DNA of 64,000 nucleotides from positions 930,001 through 994,000 of the forward strand of contig NZ_FOQV01000003.1 in NCBI RefSeq assembly GCF_900113835.1. Direction: 5' to 3'. The first letter of the stretch is position 1; each line of letters begins with the position of its first letter. This document shows, in pieces, positions 10,001 through 19,773 of this stretch. The position numbers and the translations under genes are program-made. This DNA comes from Allobosea sp. OK403 (GTDB taxonomy: Bacteria; Pseudomonadota; Alphaproteobacteria; Rhizobiales; Beijerinckiaceae). Under the pieces are notes generated by a model, which saw nothing but the letters and a program-made list of their open reading frames with translations, searched no databases and was not told the DNA's origin.

Positions 10001-10345
10001 GATTGCCAGGACGAGCTCGCGCGGTTGATCGGACCCGAGAAGGTTCTGGAGCTGCTGATGCGCCTGGCTGACGACCTGCCGGGACGCCTGCGTTCGGCTG
10101 CTTCCGACGCGTTGCGGGCGGATGCCCATGCCATGGTCTCAAGCGCCGGCCTGCTCGGCTTCGCGCAGCTGTCGGCGACAGCGCGCGAACTCGAACAGGC
10201 GATCGATGCCAAGGACGACATCGCGCCGCCGCTGGCGCAGCTTCTGGCCGTCAGAACAGCGACCGTGCAGGAAATAAGGAAGGCCATGTCGCGGCTTGCG
10301 CCCAACATGGAATTTGGCGGCGACACGTTCACCCTCAAGGGCTGA
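7097..10345 (+). CDS. Membrane-bound hybrid sensor histidine kinase (dCache-PAS-PAS-HisKA-HATPase-REC-Hpt)
   Basis: 1082 residues. Two membrane helices (about 15-38 and 293-315) flank a periplasmic sensor domain of the double-Cache kind. In the cytoplasm there are two PAS domains (about 325-440 and 448-570), a HisKA domain with SMSHEIRTPLNAI (His595), a full HATPase domain (LLNLLNNAVKF, DTGIGI, GGTGLGLSIS), a receiver (about 833-950, LLVDD and phospho-acceptor Asp883 in LMDVQMPDMDG) and a C-terminal Hpt-like bundle whose His1011 (DAHAMVSSAGLLGF) is retained. All catalytic residues for an internal phosphorelay are visible. The signal is unknown. It directly follows the double-receiver protein, so the two may exchange phosphate (inference). 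Confidence 0.9.
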   Translation: MTMGQSRRSRRKLLVPTVFTGVILASVVLLSVTGWLVWQSGHRAVQAAATSNEALASVLDRHATQMIDSVRIVLKTAGLQLGSDPGDRGRHSALDAWLADVARDLPQLRAVGVFDTGSGASVYQFIRSRDPSEAALKAFATAASLFTGDGLQIGDAVFDDASGHWLLPIGNAIAPRQGIGGHVVIALVSLDHLQELYASLNIGPNGTVVLFRSDGSVLVRHPYGPSRVGQNIQSGSLFSTYLSNQNSGTFQAHSAIDGIERIMSFRRLEAGPLVVVVSSSVADVLAKWREELSVDFAIAALCAMLLLSLGLLLIRVARERDKADDYLDITLAHMEQGLLMVGPSQRTKVYNRRALELLDLPEELMARRPHSTEVFAYQVARGEFAEIPNDLQGTIIRPILSETPHCYERTRPNGTVLEIRTTPLPDGGAVRTYTDITEHRGAIDDMNASTAFANSLINSSPDCIQLLDLDGRVIFISDLGQELFEIQDFEAIRGRPFADFFSKEHRSRIELALRRVRGGQTDRFTRMCPTLGGVVKWWEFIITPVHEIGRGPERLFVVARDMSAQQAHAEELSRAKEAAERASLAKTQFLASMSHEIRTPLNAILGFATLARERQGHDLELRRQIELIQKAGEALLTIINDVLDLSKIEAGKVELEERPLDLRGLVSDCLSLTHGLATLKGLALDCIVDPAIPTRVIADEARLRQILLNLLNNAVKFTPSGSVSLSVAPASRAGYMVLAVSDTGIGIAADRLPHLFQDFVQVDGSISRQFGGTGLGLSISRRLAGLMGGEIGVSSVVGQGSTFQITLPITEAGIETPPSAAIEPPSAITAMPRRILLVDDLSINLEIVGAMLEKAGHHVSFASSGPNAISAYREQRHDLILMDVQMPDMDGLETTRHIRELDAQGRSVPVIALTANVFSQQIASYRRAGMNDHLGKPFHRAALLAMIECWTGDGAPMEIASAAPVLDQDCQDELARLIGPEKVLELLMRLADDLPGRLRSAASDALRADAHAMVSSAGLLGFAQLSATARELEQAIDAKDDIAPPLAQLLAVRTATVQEIRKAMSRLAPNMEFGGDTFTLKG

Positions 10346-10354
10346 TCCGCTCCT

Positions 10355-10460
10355 CTAGAGCATTTCCGCGTTTCTCCGAATCGCGGAAATGCTCTAGCTC
10401 CTTGTTTTAACGCGTTTTCTTCACGCGAACCGGTGTCCACTTCGCTCGAAAACGCTCTAG
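10355..10460. repeat. Two-hairpin palindromic repeat, family 1, copy A
   Basis: A 106-bp element bounded by CTAGAG / CTCTAG. Hairpin 1 pairs AGAGCATTTCCGCG with CGCGGAAATGCTCT. Hairpin 2 pairs GCGTTTTC with GAAAACGC around TTCACGCGAACCGGTGTCCA. Related copies lie at 24118-24217 and 35909-36010. It sits between the convergent ends of the hybrid kinase and the chemotaxis operon. No other feature is seen in 10346-10532. Confidence 0.9.
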
Positions 10461-10532
10461 ATGCTGGCGCATCGGCACCGCTTGCCACCCCCGGCGGTCA
10501 CAAGACAACGCCGTGGCCGCGAGGATCTCCGC

Positions 10533-12272
10533 TCAGAAGATGAATTCGTCCAGCGCATCCGCAGGCGCCGCCGCGACGGCGGCCGCCGCATCCTGATCCG
10601 GAATGCCGCACTCAGCCATGACCGCCTTATGAATCGCGCGTTCGGCAGCCATGGTGTAGCTCGGCCAGACATGCTGCTGGAACAGGTCGCGCAGGCAGGC
10701 AACCGCCGTCTGATCGAGCGCCTCGCCCGGCGCGGAACGGGCGAGTTCGTCGGCCGCGGAGGCAATCAGATCACTCATCGCCCCAGTGTTGGAGAAGGAC
10801 AGTCTCGCCTCGGCAAGAACGGTGCAGAAGCCGCTGCCCTCCCGCGTCAACTGATCGAGCGTCGTGCCAAGACGATCGCCCGTCTGGCGCATGGCGGACA
10901 GCGAACCGCGCATCGCCTGATCGAGCGCCGCGAAATGAGCGGCATCGAGCCTGCCATCGCCTTTGAGGCCGGCGGCGGCGGCCTGCATCTGCGCAAAGGT
11001 CGGCGCCAGGCGATCGGCGTCACCGGCGATCTGATCAGCGGCGAGTTTCAACTCCTGAGCGATGACGACGAGGCTGCGCCCATCCGTACCGACCCGGGCC
11101 GCGCGCAGGCCCGCATTCATGCCAATGAGCACGATGCTGGTCACGGTGTCGGCCAGATTGGCGACCGTCTGCTGGCAGGTGTCGAGCACCGCCGCGAGGA
11201 CCTCCGTGACGCGATCGACCCCGGAACGCGCCCGGTCGCATTTGCCGAGCAGATCGGAGGCCTGCGCCAGATCGGCTTCGAGATCGGTGAGGAAGGAGGC
11301 GGAGCTGGCACCATCCCCTTGATACAGCGAGCGTACGAGGTCGAGCAGACCGACGGTGTCGCCGGCGAGCAGCGCCAGCGCCGCCTCGATCGCCTCGGCA
11401 TCGCCACCGAGCGTGGCCGCGCTCTCCCGAAGCTGAGCCGATTGCAGTCGGCGCAGCGCCAGAATGCCCGCCTGTCTTTCGCCTTCGCTCAATCCGGCGC
11501 CGACGCCTGACCCCTCCTTGAGCGTCCCGACCAGCCGCAGTGCTGTAAGCACATGCTCAAGCCGCTGCCTGATGCTGTCGCCCGATTGCAAGGCGATGAT
11601 AGCGCCACCGGCCGCGGCCGCGATCCTGCCGGAATGGGTCGCGGCATCATGCGTCAGCGCGACGCTGCGTTGCTGGCGCTCCGCCACGACGGCAAGCGTC
11701 TGCTCGAGATTGGTCGCCAGGTCCGAGAGGGCGTGGCCGTAACGTCCGTCGAAATCGCGCTGCGCCGCAAGCGCCGAGCCGAGCAGGCCGCTCAGGCGCT
11801 CATAATCGCGGGCGCAAGCCTGGATGGTGCGCTGCGCCTGCGTCGTCAACGTCATGATCTCGCTGGTGAAGTCACCGAAATCGCGCCCCGCGGCTTGGAT
11901 CGAAACGGCCTCGATGCGGGCGCTGCGGGCGAGGATGGTGATCAAGCGCATATGGTCGAGCAAGCGATCCAGCGACTGGGACGCCGCATTGCCATGCTTC
12001 GCCAGCTCCCGCAGCGTTGCCGTCTCGCCCTGAAGACCATCATTAATCGCTCGCAACTCGCCGGCGAGCCCGGCCAGGGCCGCGCCAGCCTGGGCGATCT
12101 CGCTGCCGGCCAATTCGCTCGACAAGGTCGAGAGCCGCTCCTTCAAGGTCTCGAACAGGCTGAGGCCCTCGCCGAGCTGCCGGCCAGCCGTGGCGAAAGT
12201 GAGATCGATCTCGCGCGCGCTCCCTTCCAGCGAATGGATCAGCATCGGCAGCACCGCATCGCCCTCAAGCAT
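10533..12272 (-). CDS. Soluble MCP-like protein with two chemoreceptor-hairpin-like segments
   Basis: 579 residues, entirely helical-looking, no membrane segment. Two separated stretches resemble the conserved tip of chemoreceptor signalling domains: residues about 108-147 (ITILARSARIEAVSIQAAG, then FGDFTSEIMTL) and about 378-414 (IVLIGMNAGLRAARVGTDG, then SLVVIAQELKLAADQ). Both follow the LNAAIEAARAGexGxxFAVVAxEVRxLA pattern in degenerate form, so one chain carries two tip-like units. It is the last gene of the che operon, overlapping the end of cheB if upstream starts are used. I chose the ATG at 12272, which has GGGAGG upstream; ATG 12317 is an alternative. Probable role: cytoplasmic partner or modulator of CheA/CheW arrays (inference). 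Confidence 0.65.
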   Translation of the reverse strand: MLEGDAVLPMLIHSLEGSAREIDLTFATAGRQLGEGLSLFETLKERLSTLSSELAGSEIAQAGAALAGLAGELRAINDGLQGETATLRELAKHGNAASQSLDRLLDHMRLITILARSARIEAVSIQAAGRDFGDFTSEIMTLTTQAQRTIQACARDYERLSGLLGSALAAQRDFDGRYGHALSDLATNLEQTLAVVAERQQRSVALTHDAATHSGRIAAAAGGAIIALQSGDSIRQRLEHVLTALRLVGTLKEGSGVGAGLSEGERQAGILALRRLQSAQLRESAATLGGDAEAIEAALALLAGDTVGLLDLVRSLYQGDGASSASFLTDLEADLAQASDLLGKCDRARSGVDRVTEVLAAVLDTCQQTVANLADTVTSIVLIGMNAGLRAARVGTDGRSLVVIAQELKLAADQIAGDADRLAPTFAQMQAAAAGLKGDGRLDAAHFAALDQAMRGSLSAMRQTGDRLGTTLDQLTREGSGFCTVLAEARLSFSNTGAMSDLIASAADELARSAPGEALDQTAVACLRDLFQQHVWPSYTMAAERAIHKAVMAECGIPDQDAAAAVAAAPADALDEFIF

Positions 12273-12300
12273 CACACCCCCACGCCTCCCGACGCCGACT

Positions 12301-13407
12301 TCAAGCATTTCGCGCATTCTCGCCCGCTCCCGCCAAAGTCGCCTGCGGCCAGGCCATGATCTCCTGCGGTACGCGCGCCAGCTTGACGATGCGCTCCGCC
12401 GCGCCGAGCTCGATCGCCTCCTTGGGCATGCCGAAGACGACGCAGCTCTCCTCATCCTGCGCCAAGGTCCTGGCGCCGGCCTTGCGCATCTCGAGCAGGC
12501 CGCGAGCGCCGTCATCACCCATGCCGGTCATGATCAGGCCGAGCGCGTTGGCGCCGGCATATTGCGCCGCCGAGCGGAACAGCACGTCGACGGAGGGACG
12601 GTGGCGCGAGACATGCGGGCCGTCCTTGATGGCGATGCGATATTGCGTGCCGGAGCGCTGCAGCAGCATGTGGTGGTTGCCCGGTGCGATCAGGACACGG
12701 CCAGCGGAGAGCTCGTCGCCATCCTCGGCCTCCTTGATCTCCATCGCGCAGATGCCGTTCAGGCGCTTGGCGAAGGCGGCCGTGAACTTCTCGGGCATGT
12801 GCTGGACGATGGCGATGCCGGGGCAGAGGGCGGGCAGCGCCTGCAGCACCTCGCGCAAGGTCTCAGTGCCCCCTGTCGAGATGCCAATGCAGACGATGCG
12901 GTCTGTCGTGTGCCGGACACGGCCCGGCACCGGCGGCGGCATGATGACATCCGCAGTCAGTTTCTTCTCGACCGGAACGCGCGCCTCGCGCGGCCGCAAA
13001 CGGGCCTGCGCGGCGGCCCGCACGGCATGGCGCAACCGGTCGGCGGTCTCCATCAATGCGTTGCGTGTGTCGATGCGCGGCTTGGGCAACACATCGACCG
13101 CACCGGCCTCAAGCGCATCGAACAGCGCCTTGGAACCGGCTTCGGTCAAGGTGGAGCAGATGATCACGGGGATCGGCCGCTGCGCCATGATCTTGCGCAG
13201 GAAGGTGAGCCCGTCCATGCCCGGCATCTCGATATCGAGGATCATGACGTCGGGCAGTTCGGTCTGCAGGCGGCGCGCGGCGGCGAAGGCATCGGCCGCC
13301 GTCCCCATCACCTCGATGCCGGGGTCCTCGCTCAGGATCGTGCTGAGGACCTGGCGCACGGAGGCGGAATCGTCGACGATGAGGACGCGGATGGGCTTGC
13401 GATTCAT
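12301..13407 (-). CDS. cheB: Chemotaxis protein-glutamate methylesterase/deamidase CheB
   Basis: 368 residues. N-terminal receiver (1-125) with VDD at 11-13, phospho-acceptor Asp58 ([12 protein letters not shown]) and Lys109 (LPKP). After a linker, the methylesterase domain (about 168-360) shows the catalytic triad: Ser177 in GISTGG, His203 in VQHMPEKFT and Asp299 in TGMGDDGA. CheB demethylates and deamidates receptor glutamates when phosphorylated by CheA. The ATG overlaps the cheR stop (ATGA), so the pair is translationally coupled. Confidence 0.97.
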   Translation of the reverse strand: MNRKPIRVLIVDDSASVRQVLSTILSEDPGIEVMGTAADAFAAARRLQTELPDVMILDIEMPGMDGLTFLRKIMAQRPIPVIICSTLTEAGSKALFDALEAGAVDVLPKPRIDTRNALMETADRLRHAVRAAAQARLRPREARVPVEKKLTADVIMPPPVPGRVRHTTDRIVCIGISTGGTETLREVLQALPALCPGIAIVQHMPEKFTAAFAKRLNGICAMEIKEAEDGDELSAGRVLIAPGNHHMLLQRSGTQYRIAIKDGPHVSRHRPSVDVLFRSAAQYAGANALGLIMTGMGDDGARGLLEMRKAGARTLAQDEESCVVFGMPKEAIELGAAERIVKLARVPQEIMAWPQATLAGAGENARNA

Positions 13408-14303
13408 GCTGCCGACCTCCCATACGCTGCCGGCAAGGCCTGATAGATGGTCGGCACGACCGATTTCAGTCCGGCGACGCCGCTGCCGGCCATCGATTCC
13501 GAATGGCCCAGCATCAGATAGCCGCCCGGCCGAAGATGCGAGACGAGGCGCTCCAGTACGGCGGCCTGCGTCGGCTTGTCGAAATAGATCAGCACATTGC
13601 GGCAGAGGATCACATCGACGTCGCGGTCGAACGGGTAGCTATCGTCCATCAGGTTCAGATGCTCGAAACGGACCCGCCGGCGCAGCTCCGGCGCAACCCT
13701 GACCAGATCCAGCTGCGCATCCTTCGAGCGCATCAGATAGCGCTGCTGCACGGGCGCAGGCACCGGCGCGACGAAGGCGCGCGGATAGATCGCAGCACGT
13801 GCCTCGCGCAGCACCTCGGTCGAGATGTCGGTTCCCAGGATCGAGAAGCGCAGCTCCTTGCCGGCCTTTGCCCGGCCGGCATTGACGAGGTCTTGCAGCA
13901 CCATGGCGGCGGTATAGGCCTCGGCCCCGGACGAGCAGGCAGCGCTCCAGAGCTTGAGGTTCAATGGACCGGGTCCCTGGCGCTGCGCGAGCTGGGGCAC
14001 GGCGACATCGCGCAGAAACTCGAAATGACTCGGCTCGCGAAAGAAGTCGGTCTTGTTGGTGGTGACGCAATCGATCAATTGGACCAGCTCGCCATCGAGG
14101 CCGCCATGCTCGAACAGATGCGCACCATAGGCCGCCAGGCCCGCGAGCCCCAACGCCCGCACGCGCTTGCGCAGCCGTCCCTCCACCATGGTGCGCTTGG
14201 TCTGGGGCAGCTTGATGCCGACGCGCGTCTCGATGAGCGCTACGATCGCCGCGAAATGCCTGTCGGTCAGATGATCATAGGTTTCCGGCGAGGCGGGCTT
14301 CAT
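13404..14303 (-). CDS. cheR: Chemotaxis protein methyltransferase CheR
   Basis: 299 residues. N-terminal helical CheR domain ([17 protein letters not shown], the substrate-binding region), then a SAM-dependent methyltransferase fold with [17 protein letters not shown] (SAM loop), ILGTDIS, and the typical CheR segment [13 protein letters not shown]. Ends with the family motif [11 protein letters not shown]. Methylates glutamates of the receptors encoded just upstream. Start taken at ATG 14303, four bases after the cheW stop; the reading frame extends 12 codons further upstream but those would overlap cheW. Confidence 0.97.
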   Translation of the reverse strand: MKPASPETYDHLTDRHFAAIVALIETRVGIKLPQTKRTMVEGRLRKRVRALGLAGLAAYGAHLFEHGGLDGELVQLIDCVTTNKTDFFREPSHFEFLRDVAVPQLAQRQGPGPLNLKLWSAACSSGAEAYTAAMVLQDLVNAGRAKAGKELRFSILGTDISTEVLREARAAIYPRAFVAPVPAPVQQRYLMRSKDAQLDLVRVAPELRRRVRFEHLNLMDDSYPFDRDVDVILCRNVLIYFDKPTQAAVLERLVSHLRPGGYLMLGHSESMAGSGVAGLKSVVPTIYQALPAAYGRSAA

Positions 14304-14307
14304 CGTG

Positions 14308-14790
14308 TCAAGCCGCGCTCTCGGTGACCAGGCCGGCAAGGGCCGGCAGGTCGTCCGATTCCATCAAGCGCTCGAGGTCGAACACGACGATGAAGGCCTC
14401 GCCCTTGCGGCCGATGCCGGCGATGTAGTTCGACTGCCAGTGGCCGCCGACATCGGGAGCCGGCTCGGTATGGTCGTCATCGAGCCCTGTAACCTCGAAG
14501 ACGCGGTCGGCGACGAAGCCGACGCCAAGCGTGCGGCCCTTGACCGGCACGTCCAGGATGATGATCCGGGTGGCATCTGTCGGCTCCATGCGAGGCAAAC
14601 CGAGTTTCGTGCGCAGATCGACGATCGGATAGCCGGTGCCGCGGACATCGATCATGCCGAGCAGGAAACTCGGCGCATGCGGCAGCTTCGAGACCGGGCG
14701 CATGTCGAGGATTTCCCGGACATTGCGAATGTCGATGCCGAACAGCTCCTGATCGATGCCGAGCGTCAGATATTGGGCGGTGTCAGCCAT
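14308..14790 (-). CDS. cheW: Chemotaxis coupling protein CheW (first copy)
   Basis: 160 residues forming a single CheW-like SH3 double domain: FGIDIRNVREIL, LPHAPSFLLGMIDVRG and PIVDLRTKLGL are the classic segments. CheW links receptors to the P5 domain of CheA. It lies between the second receptor gene and cheR. A second, diverged cheW (19288-19773) lies next to cheA, so the operon has two couplers, perhaps for different receptors. Confidence 0.95.
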   Translation of the reverse strand: MADTAQYLTLGIDQELFGIDIRNVREILDMRPVSKLPHAPSFLLGMIDVRGTGYPIVDLRTKLGLPRMEPTDATRIIILDVPVKGRTLGVGFVADRVFEVTGLDDDHTEPAPDVGGHWQSNYIAGIGRKGEAFIVVFDLERLMESDDLPALAGLVTESAA

Positions 14791-14882
14791 GAAGGCCTCG
14801 CGATGATGCAGGGAAAAGCAGCAGGCCAGATGGCCTGACCGGGCAAGCCGGCTCCGCCGGAGAGCGGAGCCGGGTGATCCGA

Positions 14883-17099
14883 TCAGGTGCGGTGAAAGGC
14901 GGCGTCGTGCTGATCCTCGCCGCCATCCATCTCGAAGGTGAAGCCGCCATTGGCGATTTTCCGGGATGGGCGGGCGGACACGGCGGCAGCCACAGCCGCA
15001 GCCTTCTTGGGCCGAAGCGCCGCCGCCATGGTCGAAGCCTTGCCGCGCAGTTGCTTGACCGCCTTGTCGATGGCGACCGGCTTGCTGGCCGCGTCGCCCG
15101 CCAGCCGGAAGAAGGCGATTGTGGTCTGGAGCTGCTCGGCCTGGGCTGCGAGCTCCTCGGAGGTGGCGGAAACCTGCTCGGACGCCGCCGCATTCTGCTG
15201 CGTGACCTTGTCGAGCTGCTGGATCGCCTGGTTGATCTGGGTCGAGCCGACATCCTGCTCGCGGCAGGCGGCCGTGATCTCCTCGACCAGCTCGGCGGTC
15301 TTCTTGATGTCGGGCACGAGCTTCGCCAGCATCGAGCCCGCCTCCTGCGCCACCTTCACCGTATCGGTCGAGAGCGTGCCGATCTCGGCGGCCGCCGCCT
15401 GGCTGCGCTCGGCCAGCTTGCGCACCTCGGAGGCCACCACCGCAAAGCCCTTGCCGTGCTCGCCGGCACGCGCCGCCTCCACAGCCGCGTTCAGCGCCAG
15501 CAGATCGGTCTGACGCGCGATCTCCTGCACGATCGTGATCTTGGCCGCGATCGTCTGCATCGCATCCACCGCACGGCCGACCGCAACGCCACTCGCCTCG
15601 GCGTCCTTGGCCGACTGCGCCGCGATCTTCTCCGTCGTCGAGGCGTTCTCGGCGTTCTGCTTCACATTCGCCGCCATCTCCTCCATCGAGGACGAAGCCT
15701 CCTCCGTCGAGGACGCCTGCTCCGTCGAGCCTTGCGACAATTGCTCCGCGCTCGCAGACAGCTCCTGCGAACCAGAGGACATGTTCTCGGCGGCTCCGGT
15801 CACCTGGCCGACGACCTCGCGCAGCTTGACCACCATGTTCTCGAGCGCGATGCCGAGCGTGTCCTTCTCCGATAGCGGCTTGGCTTCGACCGTCAGGTCG
15901 CCATTGGCGATCGAGTCCGCGACGGCCGCCGTCGCGTTGAGATTGGCGGTCATGCTGTTGAGCGCGGTGACGAGATCGCCGATCTCGTCCTTGCTCTTGA
16001 CCGCGATGGTCTGGCTGAGATCGCCGATCGCCACGGCATTGGCCAGGCCAACCGCGCTCGACAGGCCGCGGCTGATGCTGAGCGCGATCCAGCTCGCGGC
16101 CGCAACCGCGATGAGAAGCGAGGCGAGCACGATCGAGATCAGCAGGGTCTTGGCGAAGGCGGCGGCTTCCGCAGCGGCGACCGCAGCCGAATCCGCCGAT
16201 TTGGCGACGAACGCGCTATAGCTGTCCAGCGCCGCTGTGAGTTCGGCCGTTGCGGCGGCGCCGACTGTTATCGTCGAATTGGTGGCCTTGATGGTGCCGG
16301 CCTCGGCGGCGATCGCGACCGTACGCAATGCCGAGGTGATGCCCTTGTCGTAAGCTGCCAGCATGGGGCCGGTCGTCACGCCAAACCGAGCCAGATCCTC
16401 GGCCGCCTTCGTAAGGCCCCCGCGTACGGTCCGCGCCTGCTCCTCAACGGTCTTCTGCTGCTTTTCGACCTCGGCGACCGTCGGCAAATTGAACGCAAGA
16501 GCGGCGGAACGCGTCAGGCGCAGCCACTCGAGGCGCACGTCTTGAAAAGCCAGGGTCGCACGCAACAATTCCGGCGACGCCTCCGGCTTCGTCGCTTCCG
16601 CAATCGCCTGGCTGGTGGCCGCCGTGACCGCCTGAATCAACGGCATCGTCTCGGTCTGCCAGGCTTCGGTGGCGCGGTTACTGGAATTCAGCTTGGCGTT
16701 CTTGAGCGTCTCATCCTGCACAGCCGCAAAACGGCCAGCCTTGTCCGTGATCTGCGCGAGGTATTTCCTGCCCTCCTCGCTCGCGATACGGAAGAGATCG
16801 TCCTTCTGCGTCATGGCCGCGTTGCGGCGCTCCACCGCCCTTGCGGCGTAGCTTTCAGTATCCTTGTCGGTGGCGGCGAGAACCGCGTTTTTCTCGGATC
16901 TGACGGATGCATTGAACGCACCTGAAATGTTGCCGGTCGCGTCGACCCGCTTCGTCCAAGTGACGAGCGTGTTCTGCGTTTCGGTCATCTCGGACAGTTT
17001 TTGGTAGGATAATCCGCCAGCCGCCATCGAGAGGGCGATCACGACGCCGAAGGCCCCGGCTAGTTTAGTCTTGATGGTCATACGCATGGCGGAGCTCAT
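14883..17099 (-). CDS. Methyl-accepting chemotaxis protein (transmembrane)
   Basis: 738 residues. N-terminal membrane helix (about 12-32), a periplasmic helical sensor (about 33-310), second membrane helix (about 320-345, [21 protein letters not shown]), two HAMP-like segments (IGDLSQTI and NGDLTVEA), then a full signalling domain with the conserved tip [20 protein letters not shown]. The last ~80 residues are an Ala/Lys-rich linker ending in GGFTFEMD and a short tail; the tail motif recurs in the neighbouring receptor and may be a docking site (inference). Its signalling domain is nearly identical to that of the gene at 17191-19260 while the sensor differs. Confidence 0.95.
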   Translation of the reverse strand: MSSAMRMTIKTKLAGAFGVVIALSMAAGGLSYQKLSEMTETQNTLVTWTKRVDATGNISGAFNASVRSEKNAVLAATDKDTESYAARAVERRNAAMTQKDDLFRIASEEGRKYLAQITDKAGRFAAVQDETLKNAKLNSSNRATEAWQTETMPLIQAVTAATSQAIAEATKPEASPELLRATLAFQDVRLEWLRLTRSAALAFNLPTVAEVEKQQKTVEEQARTVRGGLTKAAEDLARFGVTTGPMLAAYDKGITSALRTVAIAAEAGTIKATNSTITVGAAATAELTAALDSYSAFVAKSADSAAVAAAEAAAFAKTLLISIVLASLLIAVAAASWIALSISRGLSSAVGLANAVAIGDLSQTIAVKSKDEIGDLVTALNSMTANLNATAAVADSIANGDLTVEAKPLSEKDTLGIALENMVVKLREVVGQVTGAAENMSSGSQELSASAEQLSQGSTEQASSTEEASSSMEEMAANVKQNAENASTTEKIAAQSAKDAEASGVAVGRAVDAMQTIAAKITIVQEIARQTDLLALNAAVEAARAGEHGKGFAVVASEVRKLAERSQAAAAEIGTLSTDTVKVAQEAGSMLAKLVPDIKKTAELVEEITAACREQDVGSTQINQAIQQLDKVTQQNAAASEQVSATSEELAAQAEQLQTTIAFFRLAGDAASKPVAIDKAVKQLRGKASTMAAALRPKKAAAVAAAVSARPSRKIANGGFTFEMDGGEDQHDAAFHRT
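15107..15770. repeat. Direct repeat copy 1 (receptor signalling domain)
   Basis: A 664-bp segment nearly identical, without indels, to 17400-18063. Both encode the receptor signalling domain; sequence on either side diverges. This indicates duplication followed by conversion or strong purifying constraint. Confidence 0.8.
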
Positions 17100-17190
17100 G
17101 AAGAGAGGAAAATCGCGAAGGGGTTGCTAGGCGACGGCGGTCGGCATCTGGGCGGCAGCGCCCCGGTGGGACCGGAGCGCCGCGGGGCGG

Positions 17191-19260
17191 TCAGGAAGCA
17201 CGGCGGAACTGGGCGTCCTGAGCATCCTCGGTATGGTCGAGGTCGAAGGCGAACCCGCCTCCAGTCGTCATCTTGTTCGAGCGGGCGGGAGCCGGCTTCG
17301 GCGCCGCCTTCTTGGGCGAGCCAGCGCGCGCCATCTGCGCCGCCTTGGCCTTGAGCTGCCCGACGGCGCGGTCGACCTCCTTGCCGCCTTGCTCGATGCG
17401 GAAGAAGGCGATTGTGGTCTGGAGCTGCTCGGCCTGGGCTGCGAGCTCCTCGGAGGTGGCCGAGACCTGCTCGGAGGCCGCCGCATTCTGCTGCGTGACC
17501 TTGTCGAGCTGCTGGATCGCCTGGTTGATCTGGGTCGAGCCGACATCCTGCTCGCGGCAGGCGGCCGTGATCTCCTCGACCAGCTCGGCGGTCTTCTTGA
17601 TGTCGGGCACCAGCTTGGCCAGCATCGAGCCCGCCTCCTGCGCCACCTTCACCGTATCGACCGAGAGCGTGCCGATCTCGGCGGCCGCCGCCTGGCTGCG
17701 CTCGGCCAGCTTGCGCACCTCGGAGGCCACCACCGCGAAGCCCTTGCCGTGCTCGCCGGCACGCGCCGCCTCGACCGCCGCGTTCAGCGCCAGCAGGTCG
17801 GTCTGGCGTGCGATCTCCTGCACGATGTTGATCTTGGCCGCGATCGTCTGCATCGCCTCGACCGCCTTGCCGACTGCAATGCCCGAGGCTTCCGCATCCT
17901 TGGCCGATTGGCCGGCCATCTTCTCCGTCGTCGAGGCGTTTTCGGCGTTCTGCTTCACATTCGCCGCCATCTCCTCCATCGAGGAGGACGCCTCCTCCGT
18001 CGAGGACGCCTGCTCCGTCGAGCCTTGCGACAATTGCTCGGCGCTCGCCGACAGCTCCTGCGACCCAGCCGACACGTTCTCGGCAGCCTGGATGGCGTCG
18101 CCCACAACCTGGCGGAGCTTTTCGACGGTGCCGTTCAGCGCCGCCATCAGATCGCCGACCTCGTCATTGGTGCTGGGCGTCACCGTGCGGGTCAGGTCGC
18201 CGGCCGCGACGGCGTTGGCCAGGGATACCGCGCTAGAGAGACCGCGGCTGATGCTGATGGCGATCCATGCCGCGGCGATGAGGGCGATCAGCAGGGAAGC
18301 CGCAACAGTGCCGATTAGCAGCGAGCGGGCCAGTGCGGCCTCCTGCCGGGCACTCTCCGCGAGCGAATCCATCTGCGTTATCGTCAGCTTCTGATAGTTC
18401 TCAAGAGCTTCGATCGTTTCGTTGAACGCCGCCCGACCTTCGCCGCTGGCGATGCCGATGACCTTGGCGTTGCTGGCATCCCTCATCAGCTGCGCAGCCT
18501 GATCGACGGCCTTCAGATAGCGATCGAGTTCGCCGGCCATCGCGCCGGCGGGAATACCGGCCGAAGCGAGCTTGTCCTTCAGCTCGTTCCCGACGAGCTT
18601 GATCGAACGGGATGCGGTGGTGATGTCCTGAAAGGCCGTGTCAGCCTCTGCGGCAGTAGCCGCATCGAGTCCTGCGGGCATCGCCTGTGCAATGCGCAGC
18701 ATCTCAATCTTGACGTTCTGGAGGCTTGCGTTCGCCAGCGGCGCCTCGGCGCCGTTTGTTCGGGCGATTTCAGCCGTGACGCCCTCGAAGATGCTCGACA
18801 GGGCCTTGGAAGCCGGCAGGGCGCCCGATTTCCAGAGCTCTGAAGCGCGATGGCCGGAGCCCTCTGCCAACAGCTTGGCGACCTGATCATCAAGGTCTGC
18901 AGCCTTGCTCAACTTGACTGTTACGGTATCGAGGAGACGCTTGCCTTGCTCGCTGGCGACCGCATACAGTTCGTCGCGCAACGTGGCCACGGTCTGGCGG
19001 CGCGTAACCATCGCGCGCTGGTTGTCGACAAGCTCCTTTTCGGTCGTGGCAAGACGCATGCGGGTCAGCGCCCGCTGAGATCCTTGTATTGCATCGACCG
19101 CGTCGGAGGCCTTGCGTGTACGCTGGGATTGCTCGACCAAGCGCTCCTGTGTTGCCGTCATCGAATTCAATCGCGTATAGCCGATTCCACCTGTGAGCAT
19201 CGTCAGAGCGATGATGACGCCGAAGGTCGAACCCAGTTTCGCCTTGATCGAGAAACGCAT
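17191..19260 (-). CDS. Methyl-accepting chemotaxis protein (transmembrane)
   Basis: 689 residues. N-terminal membrane helix (about 8-28), periplasmic helical sensor (about 30-300), second membrane helix (about 310-335, [22 protein letters not shown]), one HAMP domain ([19 protein letters not shown]), and the methylation/tip signalling domain with [20 protein letters not shown]. Ends in a basic Ala/Pro linker and [13 protein letters not shown] plus a short tail, parallel to the paralogue at 14883-17099. The sensor domains of the two receptors are clearly different, so they probably detect different ligands. Encoded between cheW copy 2 and the other receptor. Confidence 0.95.
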   Translation of the reverse strand: MRFSIKAKLGSTFGVIIALTMLTGGIGYTRLNSMTATQERLVEQSQRTRKASDAVDAIQGSQRALTRMRLATTEKELVDNQRAMVTRRQTVATLRDELYAVASEQGKRLLDTVTVKLSKAADLDDQVAKLLAEGSGHRASELWKSGALPASKALSSIFEGVTAEIARTNGAEAPLANASLQNVKIEMLRIAQAMPAGLDAATAAEADTAFQDITTASRSIKLVGNELKDKLASAGIPAGAMAGELDRYLKAVDQAAQLMRDASNAKVIGIASGEGRAAFNETIEALENYQKLTITQMDSLAESARQEAALARSLLIGTVAASLLIALIAAAWIAISISRGLSSAVSLANAVAAGDLTRTVTPSTNDEVGDLMAALNGTVEKLRQVVGDAIQAAENVSAGSQELSASAEQLSQGSTEQASSTEEASSSMEEMAANVKQNAENASTTEKMAGQSAKDAEASGIAVGKAVEAMQTIAAKINIVQEIARQTDLLALNAAVEAARAGEHGKGFAVVASEVRKLAERSQAAAAEIGTLSVDTVKVAQEAGSMLAKLVPDIKKTAELVEEITAACREQDVGSTQINQAIQQLDKVTQQNAAASEQVSATSEELAAQAEQLQTTIAFFRIEQGGKEVDRAVGQLKAKAAQMARAGSPKKAAPKPAPARSNKMTTGGGFAFDLDHTEDAQDAQFRRAS
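17400..18063. repeat. Direct repeat copy 2 (receptor signalling domain)
   Basis: Partner of 15107-15770: same length, near-identical, same orientation, 2.3 kb apart. Confidence 0.8.
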
Positions 19261-19287
19261 CGTAAGCCCCCAAATGGAGAAAAATGC

Positions 19288-19773
19288 TCAGCCCAGGATG
19301 CGGGCCATGTCGGGAACGATGACGAATTCGTCGTTCCACTTGGTGATGAAGCGGATGAAGTCCGGGCGCCATTGGCTGCCCAGGCGCGGCGTCTGCTGGG
19401 CGTGTTTCGTCGAGACCTCGGTGACCTCGTAGACCTTGTCGGCAAGCAGCCCGAGCGTGACCGGGTCGCCGTCGATCTCGACCTCGACGACGACGATGCG
19501 GGTGTCGGGCGTCTGGGAAGTCCTGGTCATGCCGAAGCGGATGCGCAGATCGGCGAGCGGGATGACGTTGCCGCGCACATTGATCAGCGCGGGCAGGAAG
19601 GAGCGGGCGCCGGCGACGCGCGTCACCGGAACCGGATCGATGATCTCGCGGACCATGTCGGTCTCGACGGCGAAGATCTCGTTGCCCAGGCCCACCATCA
19701 GCACCTGCAGGCGGGTCTCGATCGCAGGTGTCGGACCTGCGGCCGGGGTCGCTTGACTCTGAACCTGTTGCAT
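19288..19773 (-). CDS. cheW: Chemotaxis coupling protein CheW (second copy)
   Basis: 161 residues. A CheW domain with FAVETDMVREIIDPVPVTRV, ALINVRGNVIPLADLRIRFG and a conserved C-terminal part. The N-terminus has about 20 extra residues rich in Gln, Pro and Ala. The ATG at 19773 overlaps the cheA stop (TGATG); a GTG three bases upstream is an alternative. Immediately followed by the two receptor genes. It differs substantially from the cheW at 14308-14790, so it is not a recent duplicate. Confidence 0.95.
   Translation of the reverse strand: MQQVQSQATPAAGPTPAIETRLQVLMVGLGNEIFAVETDMVREIIDPVPVTRVAGARSFLPALINVRGNVIPLADLRIRFGMTRTSQTPDTRIVVVEVEIDGDPVTLGLLADKVYEVTEVSTKHAQQTPRLGSQWRPDFIRFITKWNDEFVIVPDMARILG

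Noticed and set aside
9434..10129. Minus-strand frames opposite the Hpt end of the hybrid kinase
   Set aside because: No start signal and no domain; plus strand is clearly coding.
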